A stretch of 64,000 nucleotides of DNA from Sphingobacterium detergens (GTDB taxonomy: Bacteria; Bacteroidota; Bacteroidia; Sphingobacteriales; Sphingobacteriaceae), in assembly GCF_003610355.1 (NCBI RefSeq), contig NZ_RAPY01000006.1:1-64000 (forward strand), in the 5' to 3' direction. The translations under genes were made by a program, and so were the position numbers. Under the pieces are notes generated by a model, which worked only from the letters and a program-made list of their open reading frames with translations, was not told the DNA's origin and did not search any database. Of the stretch, positions 8,943 through 17,885 are shown piece by piece. The first letter of the stretch is position 1; every line of letters begins with the position of its first letter.

Positions 8943-9824
8943 ATGATTGAACTTCCAGTTATTCCGGCAACTCCTGCACAACGCAAGCCAGATTGGTTGC
9001 GTGTCAAATTGCCTGTTGGTAAAGAGTATAGACATGTCAGAAGTCTTGTAGATGAGCACAAATTACATACAATTTGTGAGAGTGGAAATTGCCCAAATAT
9101 GGGTGAGTGTTGGGGGGCAGGAACAGCAACCTTCATGATATTAGGAAATATCTGTACACGTTCATGTTCGTTTTGCGCTGTAGCAACAGGTCGTCCTTTG
9201 CCAGTAGACTTGGATGAACCAAATAGGGTAGCCAATTCTGTGAAGTTGATGCAGGTAAAACATTGTGTTATCACTTCTGTAGACCGTGATGATCTAAAAG
9301 ATGGCGGTTCTACAATTTGGGCAGAAACGATTAATGCAATCCGTAAAGAAAGTCCAGAAACAACTTTGGAAACATTATTGCCAGATTTTAAAGGTCAATG
9401 GGACAATTTGGATCGTGTCATTGCGGTTCGCCCAGAGGTCGTTTCACATAATCTGGAAACTGTACGTCGATTGACTAGAGAAGTACGTGTTCAGGCGAAA
9501 TATGACCGTTCTTTGGAATGTTTGCGTCGGATTTCAGAAGCAGGTCTTCGTACGAAGTCAGGTATCATGTTGGGTCTTGGTGAAACGGAAGAAGATGTGA
9601 TTGAGGCAATGCAGGACTTATATAATGTTGGTGTTCATATTTTGACTCTTGGACAATACTTACAGCCAACGAAAGCACATCATCCCGTTATCGAATTTAT
9701 CACACCAGCTCAATTTGAAAAATATAAAAAAATTGGTTTGGAAATGGGATTCAAATATGTTGAATCTGGGCCTTTGGTTCGTTCATCTTACCATGCTGAA
9801 AAGCATTTGTTCGATATGCAATAA
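8943..9824 (+). CDS. lipA: Lipoyl synthase
   Basis: Radical SAM enzyme that inserts two sulfur atoms into protein-bound octanoyl groups to make lipoyl cofactors of 2-oxoacid dehydrogenases and the glycine cleavage system. Both cluster motifs are present: the auxiliary [4Fe-4S] cysteines C45, C50 and C56 (CESGNCPNMGEC) and the radical-SAM cysteines C71, C75 and C78 (CTRSCSFC). The RSSY motif supplying a serine ligand to the auxiliary cluster is at 280-283. The 293-residue length is normal. The promoter is unusually close to the ATG, and a strong hairpin terminator follows, so it is probably monocistronic. No lipB in the window. Confidence 0.97.
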   Translation: MIELPVIPATPAQRKPDWLRVKLPVGKEYRHVRSLVDEHKLHTICESGNCPNMGECWGAGTATFMILGNICTRSCSFCAVATGRPLPVDLDEPNRVANSVKLMQVKHCVITSVDRDDLKDGGSTIWAETINAIRKESPETTLETLLPDFKGQWDNLDRVIAVRPEVVSHNLETVRRLTREVRVQAKYDRSLECLRRISEAGLRTKSGIMLGLGETEEDVIEAMQDLYNVGVHILTLGQYLQPTKAHHPVIEFITPAQFEKYKKIGLEMGFKYVESGPLVRSSYHAEKHLFDMQ

Positions 9825-9883
9825 TAGCGTGCTAAACGATTATACTTCTTGGAAAAACAAAAGTTGTTTCCATGTTAACATAT

Positions 9884-9921
9884 AAAATGCCCAGGTGGAA
9901 TAATTCACCTGGGCATTTTTA
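9884..9921. terminator. lipA terminator
   Basis: AAAATGCCCAGGTG (9884-9897) is fully complementary to CACCTGGGCATTTT (9906-9919) with an 8-base loop and T run. It can also act for the converging minus-strand gene ending at 10019. Confidence 0.9.
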
Positions 9922-10018
9922 TGGGACCTTCTTTCCTTTAGTCGGGCACAGGGAGGAGTGGTCTTTCATTTAAAGATCTGATTTCATTTAAAAGAGCTGG
10001 TTATCATAAGTTTAAGAT

Positions 10019-12679
10019 CTAAAGATTAAAGACAGCGCGTAGTAAAATCGTTCTTCCACGTAGTTCAAATTCATTTTGGGAAATCATATTGGCTGTTGTC
10101 ATGTAGGTCCGGTAATTTTTTATATTGGTTAAATTGCTCATATCCAATTCAAAGTCAGTTTTCCAGTTGTTCAATCGATAACGCGTAAAAACATCTATAA
10201 AGGTATAACTCGCATTCTTCATATTCGTCTGGAAAGTGGAGAGGTTACGTAGGTTTACGCGTACATAGCCGCTTTTGAAAGGGCTTATAGGGAAACCTAA
10301 GTTATGTATCATCATGGTTGTTTTATTCCGAATCAGATGGTCTTTCCCCTGTTGTTGGCTTCTATTCCAATTGAGTGTACCTGTATAGGATACATTATAG
10401 GGTTTGAATATTTTTGTTTCAAAACTAGGTTGGAGGCTGTAATTGATGCTTTTTATGGGAACAACACTACTGTTTAGCAATTGATTGAATCGGGAATATG
10501 CAATACTACCTTTTAACTTGAGTGTACTTGCCAAAGGAAATATATATTTATCAAATCCAATCTGTGAGGACCAGCGTTCTTGCAGATTGTCCATATTAAC
10601 CAATATATTCTCTGTGATATCGTCTTTTATAATTGAGGATAACATCGTATTGGATGAAAGCCTTGAATAGCTGATTCCTGCATTAGCAAATAATATTTTC
10701 AATGTACGTGCCAGATTGTAATTGAGATTAAAGGTATGTTTTTGAGATTCATTCAGCGCAGCATTGTTTTGGCTAAGCATCCTATAATTGCGTAGTACTG
10801 CTCCACGGAATACGTCTTCAATATTCCCGATGTCCTGGCTATATTGATAGGCAAATTGGAGATAATCTTCTTGGGAGGCTCGCCAGCGTGCTTTTAGCCC
10901 GGGGTTGATCAACCATGAATTTTTTGAAATGTCCAAAGCCTGTGTATTATCGTTATAATGGGTGATCAGGTAGGTGATTGGGATATCGAGGTGAGCCTCG
11001 AAGCGATCGTTTTTCCAGTCATACTGTGGTGTAATGAATACTTGAGATCTGCTCCAGTGTAGATCGTTGCTCGTATTTTGACCTGGTCTTGTATCCATCT
11101 GTTCATTATCTTGAAGATATAATAATGAAGTAAAATGTTGGCGATCGGTATTGAAACCGATCTGATATTGCTGCTTGATCTTACTTTTATTGAAGTGGTA
11201 ACCTGTCGAAACCTCAGTGAAAAATGAGGGAACCTCAATTTGCTGAATGGTACTTTTGTATGGAATGCTGTCATTTAATATTTCAGGAAAAACACCTGGA
11301 TAAATCTGTAGAGATTGTGGTTTATTCCCATAGTTTAATGTCCAATTAACGACTATAATATCGTTGTTTTTTAATTGCGGTATATAACTGAACTGATTGC
11401 TGATTCCTTTGATATGGTGTTTTTGAAATTGGTCAATTTTACTGGTCGAGTTTGTTAATAGGGCTTTTATATCTTTTTTTTCATATTCAAAGGAGAGTAT
11501 TTCGCTGATGTATTTTTTTTCTGTATTCACGGATGCCGAGAGTTTTGCCGCCCCTAGCCATTTCTCTGCTCTGATAGCGTTTTGTTCTTCAAAGGATACA
11601 TCACCTCCATCGAGTAAATATCGTGTACTAGCCGCGTTATTCTGCCTTTCCTTATCAAATAGTAACTGAATATTTGATTTCAATTGCCATTTGTTTTTGA
11701 AATTATATAGATTATTGGTGTTGAGGGAGCCTGTATTGTTAAAGTAATAGTTGTTTTTTGGGATATTGGGAGCTCCAGTTGTACTTGTTGCAAGGAGATT
11801 GTTAATAGAGGAAGCGCCAAACTTTGCGAGTAAAGATGACTGGTTATTGCCTACGACATCAGCAGAAAGATCCCTACCGATGTTATTTGCACTGAGTACA
11901 TTCAGCATTTTAACTTTTTTGTTAAAAAGGATTGTGTTTAGCTCGGGGTCATAGTTATTGGGAGTACCAGCCGCTATTTTAGCCTGTCCAGTTAACTTTA
12001 ACTTAGCATCTTCTTTGATGACAAGGTTAATGGCTACATCGTCTGTAAATCTTTTGTTTTTAAGTACTTTATAGTGCTCATGGTTATCGAGTACCTGAAT
12101 GTCTTTGACCATTTTGTGCGGAATTGTTCGTGTGCCTATTCCGTAACGATCTTCTAGCAGATCATCACCGTCAATGTAAAGTTTGGAAACAGTTTTGTCC
12201 TGATATTTTATTAAGCCAGATTCTGTCACCTCCATACCGGGTAGGCGTTTGATGACGTCTCCGATATTTCGATCCTCCTCCTTAGCAAAAGAACCTACAT
12301 CATAGGAAATGGTGTCGTTGGAACGATTTACTTTGGGTTTACTCTTTACAATGACATCTTTTAATAGATTTGTTTTGGGGGTTAAGATAATCTGGAGATC
12401 GGTCGACTTGTCACCAATTTGCTGTTCGAATTTTTCGTAAGTAAGATGGTTGATCTGCAGGTATATGGTGGTATATTCTTTAGCAAGTTTTATCATAAAC
12501 CGTCCTTCCTTATCAGTCGTTTTAAAAGCAATGATTTTATTTTCAGACAGGATATTTATACTTGCAAAGGGTATGGACTTCTGTGTATTTGCTTCTTGTA
12601 CCTTCCCACTAATCATTTGTTGGGCAAAACAAATTTGCCCAAACCAAATGATTAAAAATAAACACATAGATACTTTCAT
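10019..12679 (-). CDS. Outer-membrane beta-barrel with carboxypeptidase-regulatory-like domain
   Basis: TonB-receptor-like outer-membrane protein of 886 residues. A signal peptide (1-19, ending QICFAQ) is followed by a carboxypeptidase-regulatory-like beta domain (ISGKVQEANTQKSIPFASIN, about 22-105), then a plug-like part (DVIKRLPGMEVTESGLIKYQ, about 140-215). The rest is a long beta-barrel with alternating polar and aromatic residues, ending in LLRAVFNL. This matches the Bacteroidota outer membrane beta-barrel family rather than a classical SusC; no SusD partner lies beside it. Its ATG shares a base with the TAA of the upstream GLPGLI gene (TAATG), so the two are translationally coupled. The cargo is unknown. 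Confidence 0.82.
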   Translation of the reverse strand: MKVSMCLFLIIWFGQICFAQQMISGKVQEANTQKSIPFASINILSENKIIAFKTTDKEGRFMIKLAKEYTTIYLQINHLTYEKFEQQIGDKSTDLQIILTPKTNLLKDVIVKSKPKVNRSNDTISYDVGSFAKEEDRNIGDVIKRLPGMEVTESGLIKYQDKTVSKLYIDGDDLLEDRYGIGTRTIPHKMVKDIQVLDNHEHYKVLKNKRFTDDVAINLVIKEDAKLKLTGQAKIAAGTPNNYDPELNTILFNKKVKMLNVLSANNIGRDLSADVVGNNQSSLLAKFGASSINNLLATSTTGAPNIPKNNYYFNNTGSLNTNNLYNFKNKWQLKSNIQLLFDKERQNNAASTRYLLDGGDVSFEEQNAIRAEKWLGAAKLSASVNTEKKYISEILSFEYEKKDIKALLTNSTSKIDQFQKHHIKGISNQFSYIPQLKNNDIIVVNWTLNYGNKPQSLQIYPGVFPEILNDSIPYKSTIQQIEVPSFFTEVSTGYHFNKSKIKQQYQIGFNTDRQHFTSLLYLQDNEQMDTRPGQNTSNDLHWSRSQVFITPQYDWKNDRFEAHLDIPITYLITHYNDNTQALDISKNSWLINPGLKARWRASQEDYLQFAYQYSQDIGNIEDVFRGAVLRNYRMLSQNNAALNESQKHTFNLNYNLARTLKILFANAGISYSRLSSNTMLSSIIKDDITENILVNMDNLQERWSSQIGFDKYIFPLASTLKLKGSIAYSRFNQLLNSSVVPIKSINYSLQPSFETKIFKPYNVSYTGTLNWNRSQQQGKDHLIRNKTTMMIHNLGFPISPFKSGYVRVNLRNLSTFQTNMKNASYTFIDVFTRYRLNNWKTDFELDMSNLTNIKNYRTYMTTANMISQNEFELRGRTILLRAVFNL

Positions 12680-13581
12680 TAAGGTATTAACTCAATCGGA
12701 TTATTGGTGACTTTAGAAGGTTTATATAGTTCATCTTTCCGTATATTAAAACTTTTGATCCGAGACACATCCATACCACCATCTCCAGTTTTCGCGCCAG
12801 TGCTTGAACCACTTTTAACAGTAATGGCATTGCCGGAACCTAAACTGATACTTCGACTCTTTGCCGATTGAGCGTTCATATAGGCTTGTGGATTTGCTTT
12901 AAATGCAGCTTGGATTTTTTGAACTTCTTCCAGTGAGGTTGTAATCACGCCTTGTGGTAGGGCCACCTGTACTTTACTGTCTTCGAGTTTATCAAATCCA
13001 GCATAGGCAAAAACGACCTCGTTTTTTGTGTCCCTTGCATCCAAAATGAGCCCCGGTAGTCCATGAAGTTTCCAAGGACCATATGGAAATGGCAGCTCTG
13101 TCGTAAACCAGACTTCATAGGTACGACCTTTGAAAGTTGTTTTTGCATTTTGACAACTGTATCCTCCAATCTCCTTATGATCACCTAATACTTCCCATTC
13201 CTGAGCTGGGTAAGTCTGTGGTATAGCAAACTTGTCCCCAGCAACGGATATCAATTCTGTCATTTTGTTGTTGTTGAAATCGAGTAAATAGGATGTCCCT
13301 AAAGGTGTCGTTCGTGTCTGGATAGTTATATTCCCATCAAAGGAGGGGGCATCCATCTGTTTTTTGACCTCATCCTGCATACGATCCGTGGAGTATGAGG
13401 TATAGAAACTGGCCTGTTGATTAAGATAGGCGACCGTTTCGTCGCGAATAAATTGATCACGCTGCGTAGTGTCATTAATGTGTTTGAATTCGTAATGTAC
13501 TTTAGCTATTGCTGGCAAGTTTTCCTGAGCAAATAGAATCTGTATAGCTACAGATAATAAAAAGGATAATGAATATTTCAT
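12679..13581 (-). CDS. GLPGLI family secreted protein
   Basis: Secreted protein of unknown function, recognised by its signature segment GPWKLHGLPGLILDARD in mid-protein. I place the start at 13581 (MKYSLSFLLSVAIQILFAQ), which gives a clean signal peptide and 300 residues; the longer open frame to 13647 adds 22 residues of unlikely tyrosine-rich sequence. The stop overlaps the start of the outer-membrane barrel gene (TAATG), implying that the two products are made together and may act together at the outer membrane. Pairing of GLPGLI proteins with TonB-like barrels recurs in Bacteroidota, as I recall. The C-terminal third holds a Ser/Gly/Thr-rich stretch. Confidence 0.85.
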   Translation of the reverse strand: MKYSLSFLLSVAIQILFAQENLPAIAKVHYEFKHINDTTQRDQFIRDETVAYLNQQASFYTSYSTDRMQDEVKKQMDAPSFDGNITIQTRTTPLGTSYLLDFNNNKMTELISVAGDKFAIPQTYPAQEWEVLGDHKEIGGYSCQNAKTTFKGRTYEVWFTTELPFPYGPWKLHGLPGLILDARDTKNEVVFAYAGFDKLEDSKVQVALPQGVITTSLEEVQKIQAAFKANPQAYMNAQSAKSRSISLGSGNAITVKSGSSTGAKTGDGGMDVSRIKSFNIRKDELYKPSKVTNNPIELIP

Positions 13582-13707
13582 AATATTATGTCTATATCGT
13601 AAATATACGAAATATTCGTAATAATGAAAATTATTGTAACTTTTCACTACTATCCCGTGAATGGTGCTTTTCTGGAAGGATGAGACGCAGTTCTGTTAGG
13701 TGTGAAA

Positions 13708-15351
13708 CTATTGTTGTTGTCTATTGAAAACAGTTTCTCCAGCAATTACCGTTCGTATTGTTTTTACGTTCCGCAATTGTTCGTTTGGTGTTTTGAGGAT
13801 GTCTTGTTCAAGGATAACAAAATCGGCGTCTTTGCCGGCTTCTATGCTTCCCCGTTTTTTCTCCTGAAAGCAGGAGTATGCCGCCCAGATTGTCATTCCG
13901 CGCAATGCATCTTCCCGACTGATAGCATCCTGAATTTGGAAGCCCTGATCTGGGTAACCTTTTTTATCAACACGAGCCACAGCTGCATGAAAGCCATACA
14001 TCGGATTGAAATGTTCAACCGGGAAGTCACTTCCCAGAGCGAGTTTGCCATATTCTTTCAAGAGATGCTTGTACGCATAGGCGCCTTTCATTCGCTCTTC
14101 TCCTAGTCGGTCTTTTGCCCAATACATATCAGATGTGGCGTGGGTAGGTTGCACAGAGGGGATAATCTGGAATTTTCGGAATTTATCGAAGTCGACAGGC
14201 GATATAATCTGTGCGTGTTCGATACGCCATCTGCGATCTGTATGTGGCTGGAGGTATTTGCCATAGATATCCAAGATAATTCGGTTAGCTGAATCACCGA
14301 TCGCATGGGTGTTGGCCTGAAAATTACTGGCGGCAATCGCTTTGATCATATTTTCATATTCCTCTGGGCTATGCAAAAGAAAGCCATGTGTAGGTGCATC
14401 ATGATAGTGAGCGAGCAGACAAGCTCCCCTTGAGCCTAATGCGCCATCTGCGAGTAATTTGAATGATTTGATTTCTAAACGATCCGTTTCGTAAAATCCC
14501 TGTGCTATAAATGAGGAGATATTTTGCGGATTGCCAAGGATCATCGCATAATCTCTAAATTTCAATTCCCCATCCTGATAGTATTTTTTTAATAAGTTGA
14601 GTCTTTCTTTTGATAAACCTGCATCCACAATAGAAGTAAGGCCCACAGAAAGCAATGAGTCCTGGGTTCGCTTTAACATTCTCAGGTACTCTTTTTCACT
14701 GGGTACCGGGATTGTTTTGTTGACCAGATCCATTGCATTGTCGATCAAAAGACCATTCGGGGTATTGTTGCTTCCACCGACAACGCCACCATGAATAATT
14801 GGAATATTTGTCAATTTGGCCCATTCCAGGGCTTTGGAGTTTGCCACTGCGGCGTGATAATCTACCCTTATCAGGTACACTGGTATATCTGGGAAAGCTT
14901 TATCCAGTAGTTCCTTTGTAGGGAAGGATTTGTCTTTCCAGCGATTTTGGTCCCAGCCACCGCCGATGAGCCAGGTTTTATTGGGGTTCTTTTGCTGATA
15001 ACTTTTGACCCGTTGAATCACTTCTTCGAAAGAATCTGCGCCATTCAGGTCGACCTGATCCATCAGTTCGGCTTCATCAAATAGATGAGCGTGCGCATCG
15101 TAGAATCCAGGATAGATCGCTTTCCCGTCTGCGTCTATTTTCTCTTTGGCTTTATACTTTCGTTGGATCTCGTCGTCTGAGCCTATTGCAATAAATTTAC
15201 CATCCCTGACAGCAAATGCCTGTGCTGTGCTGAAGGTGGAATCAACGGTATACACTTGGGCATTGTACACAATCAGGTCTACCTTTTCTTGGGGGGAACA
15301 GGCAAGGAAGATCATGGAAAAAAGGAAAAGAATAACTGGAAAGTTTCTCAT
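13708..15351 (-). CDS. Amidohydrolase family lipoprotein, YtcJ-like
   Basis: Metal-dependent hydrolase of the amidohydrolase superfamily, YtcJ/LAF3 branch, 547 residues. The N-terminus is a lipoprotein signal (LFSMIFLAC, acylated Cys18), placing the enzyme on a membrane outside the cytoplasm. The first metal motif is DAHAHL near residue 85. Further landmarks are IGGGWDQNRW, the ANTHAIGDSANR segment and ALGSDFPVEHFNP near the end, the last likely giving the final Asp. The substrate (an amide, carbamate or cyclic amide) cannot be told from sequence. Same strand as the bacilliredoxin upstream but separated from it by a strong terminator, so independently transcribed. Confidence 0.88.
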   Translation of the reverse strand: MRNFPVILFLFSMIFLACSPQEKVDLIVYNAQVYTVDSTFSTAQAFAVRDGKFIAIGSDDEIQRKYKAKEKIDADGKAIYPGFYDAHAHLFDEAELMDQVDLNGADSFEEVIQRVKSYQQKNPNKTWLIGGGWDQNRWKDKSFPTKELLDKAFPDIPVYLIRVDYHAAVANSKALEWAKLTNIPIIHGGVVGGSNNTPNGLLIDNAMDLVNKTIPVPSEKEYLRMLKRTQDSLLSVGLTSIVDAGLSKERLNLLKKYYQDGELKFRDYAMILGNPQNISSFIAQGFYETDRLEIKSFKLLADGALGSRGACLLAHYHDAPTHGFLLHSPEEYENMIKAIAASNFQANTHAIGDSANRIILDIYGKYLQPHTDRRWRIEHAQIISPVDFDKFRKFQIIPSVQPTHATSDMYWAKDRLGEERMKGAYAYKHLLKEYGKLALGSDFPVEHFNPMYGFHAAVARVDKKGYPDQGFQIQDAISREDALRGMTIWAAYSCFQEKKRGSIEAGKDADFVILEQDILKTPNEQLRNVKTIRTVIAGETVFNRQQQ

Positions 15352-15482
15352 ATCCTAAAAATAGAAAAAAGTGTTTATAAAGCGAGGGTTATTTCTTTAA
15401 AATATGATTTGATTGTAGTATCGTATGAATTTGCTGAAATATCGTTTGGTATATTATGGATTAGCGTCGAGAGCGGATAACA

Positions 15483-15517
15483 AAAACGGCTATCCAAATA
15501 ACTCAGATAGCCGTTTT
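15483..15517 (-). terminator. Terminator of the bacilliredoxin gene
   Basis: AAAACGGCTATC (15483-15494) is fully complementary to GATAGCCGTTTT (15506-15517), with an 11-base loop. It lies 23 bases past the minus-strand stop codon and has T-rich flanks in that direction. Confidence 0.88.
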
Positions 15518-15540
15518 AATTCAAAAATCAAAATATGTGA

Positions 15541-15951
15541 TTAGCAGTACTCGTCAAATGCAGCAACTAAATTGTCAGCAATCATTTGTGCCGGGCGACC
15601 TTCAATCATATGTCTTTCAATCATGTGTACCAATTTACCATCTTTGAACAACGCCATTGCTGGAGAAGATGGAGGGTAAGGCAACATGTAGTTACGTGCT
15701 GTGTTAACAGCATCAGTTTCCATACCTGCGAAAACAGTAACTAGTTTTGCAGGATGTTTTTCGTTTTTTACAGCCGCTTTTGCTGCAGGACGTGCATTTG
15801 CAGCCGCACAACCACAAACGGAGTTAACAACGACAAACACAGTTCCTTCTGAAGCGATTGCAGTATCAACTGCTTCTGGAGTTTTTAATTCTTCGAATCC
15901 CGCATCAACTAACTCTTGACGCATTGGAGCTACTAAATATTCTGGATACAT
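15541..15951 (-). CDS. BrxA/BrxB family bacilliredoxin
   Basis: Small thioredoxin-fold protein of 136 residues, YphP/YqiW (DUF1094) family. The family signature is the CGC motif, here Cys46-Gly-Cys48 in VVNSVCGCAAANARPAAK. In Firmicutes the family reverses bacillithiol mixed disulfides. Whether this organism makes bacillithiol is not shown by the window, so here it may act on another thiol. Full length with no signal peptide, hence cytosolic. It has a clear promoter about 100 bases upstream and its own terminator. Confidence 0.9.
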   Translation of the reverse strand: MYPEYLVAPMRQELVDAGFEELKTPEAVDTAIASEGTVFVVVNSVCGCAAANARPAAKAAVKNEKHPAKLVTVFAGMETDAVNTARNYMLPYPPSSPAMALFKDGKLVHMIERHMIEGRPAQMIADNLVAAFDEYC

Positions 15952-16055
15952 TATTTCTTAAGTAAAAATGTTAATATTCTAATTTAATTCGGTAGAGCGC
16001 GATTTTCTGTTTCACATTAAATGATCTTTTGCCAAAGCGCTATACTTTACTTTTA

Positions 16056-16086
16056 CAAATATAGATGTAAAAGGCTTTCTCGTCAA
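16056..16086 (-). promoter_or_regulatory. Promoter of the bacilliredoxin gene
   Basis: Minus strand: TTG (complement of 16084-16086), 20-base spacer, then TATATTTG (complement of 16056-16063), an exact -7 match. It gives a leader of about 100 bases before 15951 and starts just past the end of the NR kinase gene. Confidence 0.7.
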
Positions 16087-16096
16087 GGTGCTTGTC

Positions 16097-16651
16097 TCAA
16101 ATCAATGTCAGAAAATCGTTAACAGCTGTTAAGCCATTTTCCAATCGCTGCTGTCCCTCCCCTGAGATAATGCGATATTGACCACTGATAGCTTTTAATT
16201 CTTTTTTCCATACCTCCATAAAGTGTTCCCGTTGCTCCGGAAAATCTCGTAATGGATCGTCTTGCCAAGGTAGATCTATATCCATCAGCAGGTATAGGTC
16301 ATAGGGGTGTTGCTGGATCTTATCGGTAACTTCTTTTGGAGTATGATCGAATAGATGGTCAGACCAGATTTTGACGGTCATAAAGGTGGTATCACAGATC
16401 AGGATGTTTTCCTTTGCTAATGGAAGGAGTGCTTCTTCCAACGCGACCTGTCCATAAAACATGTTGACCTCATCCTGTAAGGTATATTTATTATTGAGAC
16501 TCTGACAGTAATAGCGCGAATACTCCGGTACACAGACCGTTTGAAATTTTTCAGCGAGATACCGTGCCATGGTTGACTTCCCTGTAGACTCGGGGCCTAC
16601 GACGGCAATTTTTATTAACTCTTTTCCCACATCTATCTTTTTGATAGGCAA
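16097..16651 (-). CDS. NadR-type ribosylnicotinamide kinase
   Basis: P-loop kinase of 184 residues resembling the C-terminal ribosylnicotinamide kinase domain of NadR. The Walker A motif GPESTGKST is at residues 19-27; VPEYSRYYCQSL follows and is the usual NadR lid/substrate segment, and ICDTTFMTVKIW is the Walker B region. It should phosphorylate nicotinamide riboside to NMN. The helix-turn-helix and adenylyltransferase domains of full NadR are absent, so it is a stand-alone kinase. It begins two bases after the pnuC stop codon; importer and kinase together make an NR salvage route that traps the vitamin on entry. A thiamine-related kinase is a weaker alternative. Confidence 0.87.
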   Translation of the reverse strand: MPIKKIDVGKELIKIAVVGPESTGKSTMARYLAEKFQTVCVPEYSRYYCQSLNNKYTLQDEVNMFYGQVALEEALLPLAKENILICDTTFMTVKIWSDHLFDHTPKEVTDKIQQHPYDLYLLMDIDLPWQDDPLRDFPEQREHFMEVWKKELKAISGQYRIISGEGQQRLENGLTAVNDFLTLI

Positions 16652-16653
16652 TA

Positions 16654-17256
16654 TTACGCAAAATTTCTATAGGTTTTTTGCCAGTCACGGTAACCATTCC
16701 ATGCAATAACGGCGAATACGAGATACAGTACAGCTGTTAGCATAAGCTCTTTGTGTATATACAATGGAATATAACAGATATCGACGAAAACCCAGAGAAG
16801 CCAGTTCTGAAGTAATTTCCTCGTCATTAGAAATTGAGCCACAAAGCTAACTGAAGTACAGAAGGCGTCGATATAGGGAACATCAGAATTTGTCTTACTG
16901 TCCAAAAGGTAGCCTATTGCTGCTGTCAGACAAATAATGACAAGTATGCTCAAGATGAGTTGATTTCTATTGGCCTTAACAATCGGTTTCTTTTTTTCTT
17001 CCTTTCGCTTATGCCAATAATACCAGCCATACACGGCTGTGGATAGAAAGTAAAATTGTAATACGGTATCACCGTAGAGTTTTGCATCATAGAAAAGAAT
17101 GGCATAGGAAACCACACTGATAATGCTAATCGGCCAGTTCCATATATTTTGCTTTGCGGCCAAATAGACACAAAGGAAGCCAGTTAGCGTACCTAACCAT
17201 TCGAGCCAAGTGGTTTGGGCAAATTGACTGGCAATCTGCTGAAAAAAATCCTGCAT
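16654..17256 (-). CDS. pnuC: PnuC-family nicotinamide riboside transporter
   Basis: Inner-membrane vitamin transporter of 200 residues with about seven hydrophobic helices. PnuC signature segments are visible: LEWLGTLTGFLCVYLAAKQN, WNWPISIISVVSYAILFY, STAVYGWYYW and WLLWVFVDICYIPLYI. PnuC proteins work by facilitated diffusion, driven by phosphorylation of the substrate inside. The adjacent NR kinase fits this and points to nicotinamide riboside rather than thiamine, as in the PnuT subgroup. I found no TPP-riboswitch-like leader. A 6-bp palindrome (GGTGTA/TACACC, 17259-17278) abuts the start codon. Confidence 0.92.
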   Translation of the reverse strand: MQDFFQQIASQFAQTTWLEWLGTLTGFLCVYLAAKQNIWNWPISIISVVSYAILFYDAKLYGDTVLQFYFLSTAVYGWYYWHKRKEEKKKPIVKANRNQLILSILVIICLTAAIGYLLDSKTNSDVPYIDAFCTSVSFVAQFLMTRKLLQNWLLWVFVDICYIPLYIHKELMLTAVLYLVFAVIAWNGYRDWQKTYRNFA

Positions 17257-17258
17257 CT

Positions 17259-17278
17259 GGTGTATTAAAAATTACACC
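17259..17278 (-). promoter_or_regulatory. Palindrome abutting the pnuC start codon
   Basis: GGTGTA (17259-17264) and TACACC (17273-17278) are perfect inverted arms, 8-base AT spacer, two bases upstream of the pnuC ATG. It could be an operator for an NAD-metabolism repressor or a small stem covering the start site. It may also be chance. Confidence 0.3.
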
Positions 17279-17308
17279 TTAAAGATACAAAGTCTACCCA
17301 AAAGTTAG

Positions 17309-17782
17309 CTATTGCACCTGTTTATTGGCGCAATTGGTGCTCGCAAAAGACTCAGGTTTGGCCTTAAATACGAACCCCATACCCATAATATATCCCATCG
17401 CTTCTTTGAGGGCTACATTTGACTGAAAATTTGGATTGGTGTTGATGTCGGCGTGGACTTCTAGGTCTACTTTGTGTTTTTCGAGGAGGGGGCAGAGTTG
17501 GTAGGCGATGTCGATGGATTTTTGGACTTCGAGTAGCATCCGTTCTTTAATACTCATTCGGTGATGCCTTTTGTCCCGTTGGATAAACATAAATCCACCT
17601 TTATGTTCCCTGAGAAAGACGATGACGGTGGCGAAGTCGATGATTCCTCTCTTTACTTGGGAATCAGTGCCGATATAAACCTTGAGCTTGTTTCCTAGGG
17701 CGTCTTCTCGTTTAATGACTTCCTCAACAGCATCGAAAATCGTGGAGCGAATGGATTCGCCATTGTATTTTTGCCATCTCAT
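17309..17782 (-). CDS. RNase H-like protein, DUF458/YkuK family
   Basis: Cytosolic protein of 157 residues that I place in the DUF458 (B. subtilis YkuK-like) RNase H-fold family. Evidence is the IGTDSQV segment near residue 38, with the acidic residue expected for a metal site. DLEVHADINTNPNFQSNVAL and YIMGMGFVFKAKPESFAS follow in the C-terminal half. No activity is established for the family as far as I know. It lies just upstream of pnuC on the same strand (gap about 50 bases), but function gives no obvious link. Confidence 0.78.
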   Translation of the reverse strand: MRWQKYNGESIRSTIFDAVEEVIKREDALGNKLKVYIGTDSQVKRGIIDFATVIVFLREHKGGFMFIQRDKRHHRMSIKERMLLEVQKSIDIAYQLCPLLEKHKVDLEVHADINTNPNFQSNVALKEAMGYIMGMGFVFKAKPESFASTNCANKQVQ

Positions 17783-17885
17783 AGTGGTATAAATTAGATA
17801 TATATAAATTAAACTTCATCATTGACATAAATTTACTGAATTTCAATGATCTAAGTGTTAATTTAATTTTAAATAATTCTCCACA

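Noticed and set aside
17257..17308. TPP riboswitch before pnuC (would imply a thiamine transporter)
   Set aside because: The gap to the previous gene is only about 50 bases and lacks the conserved TPP motifs; the partner gene is an NR kinase.
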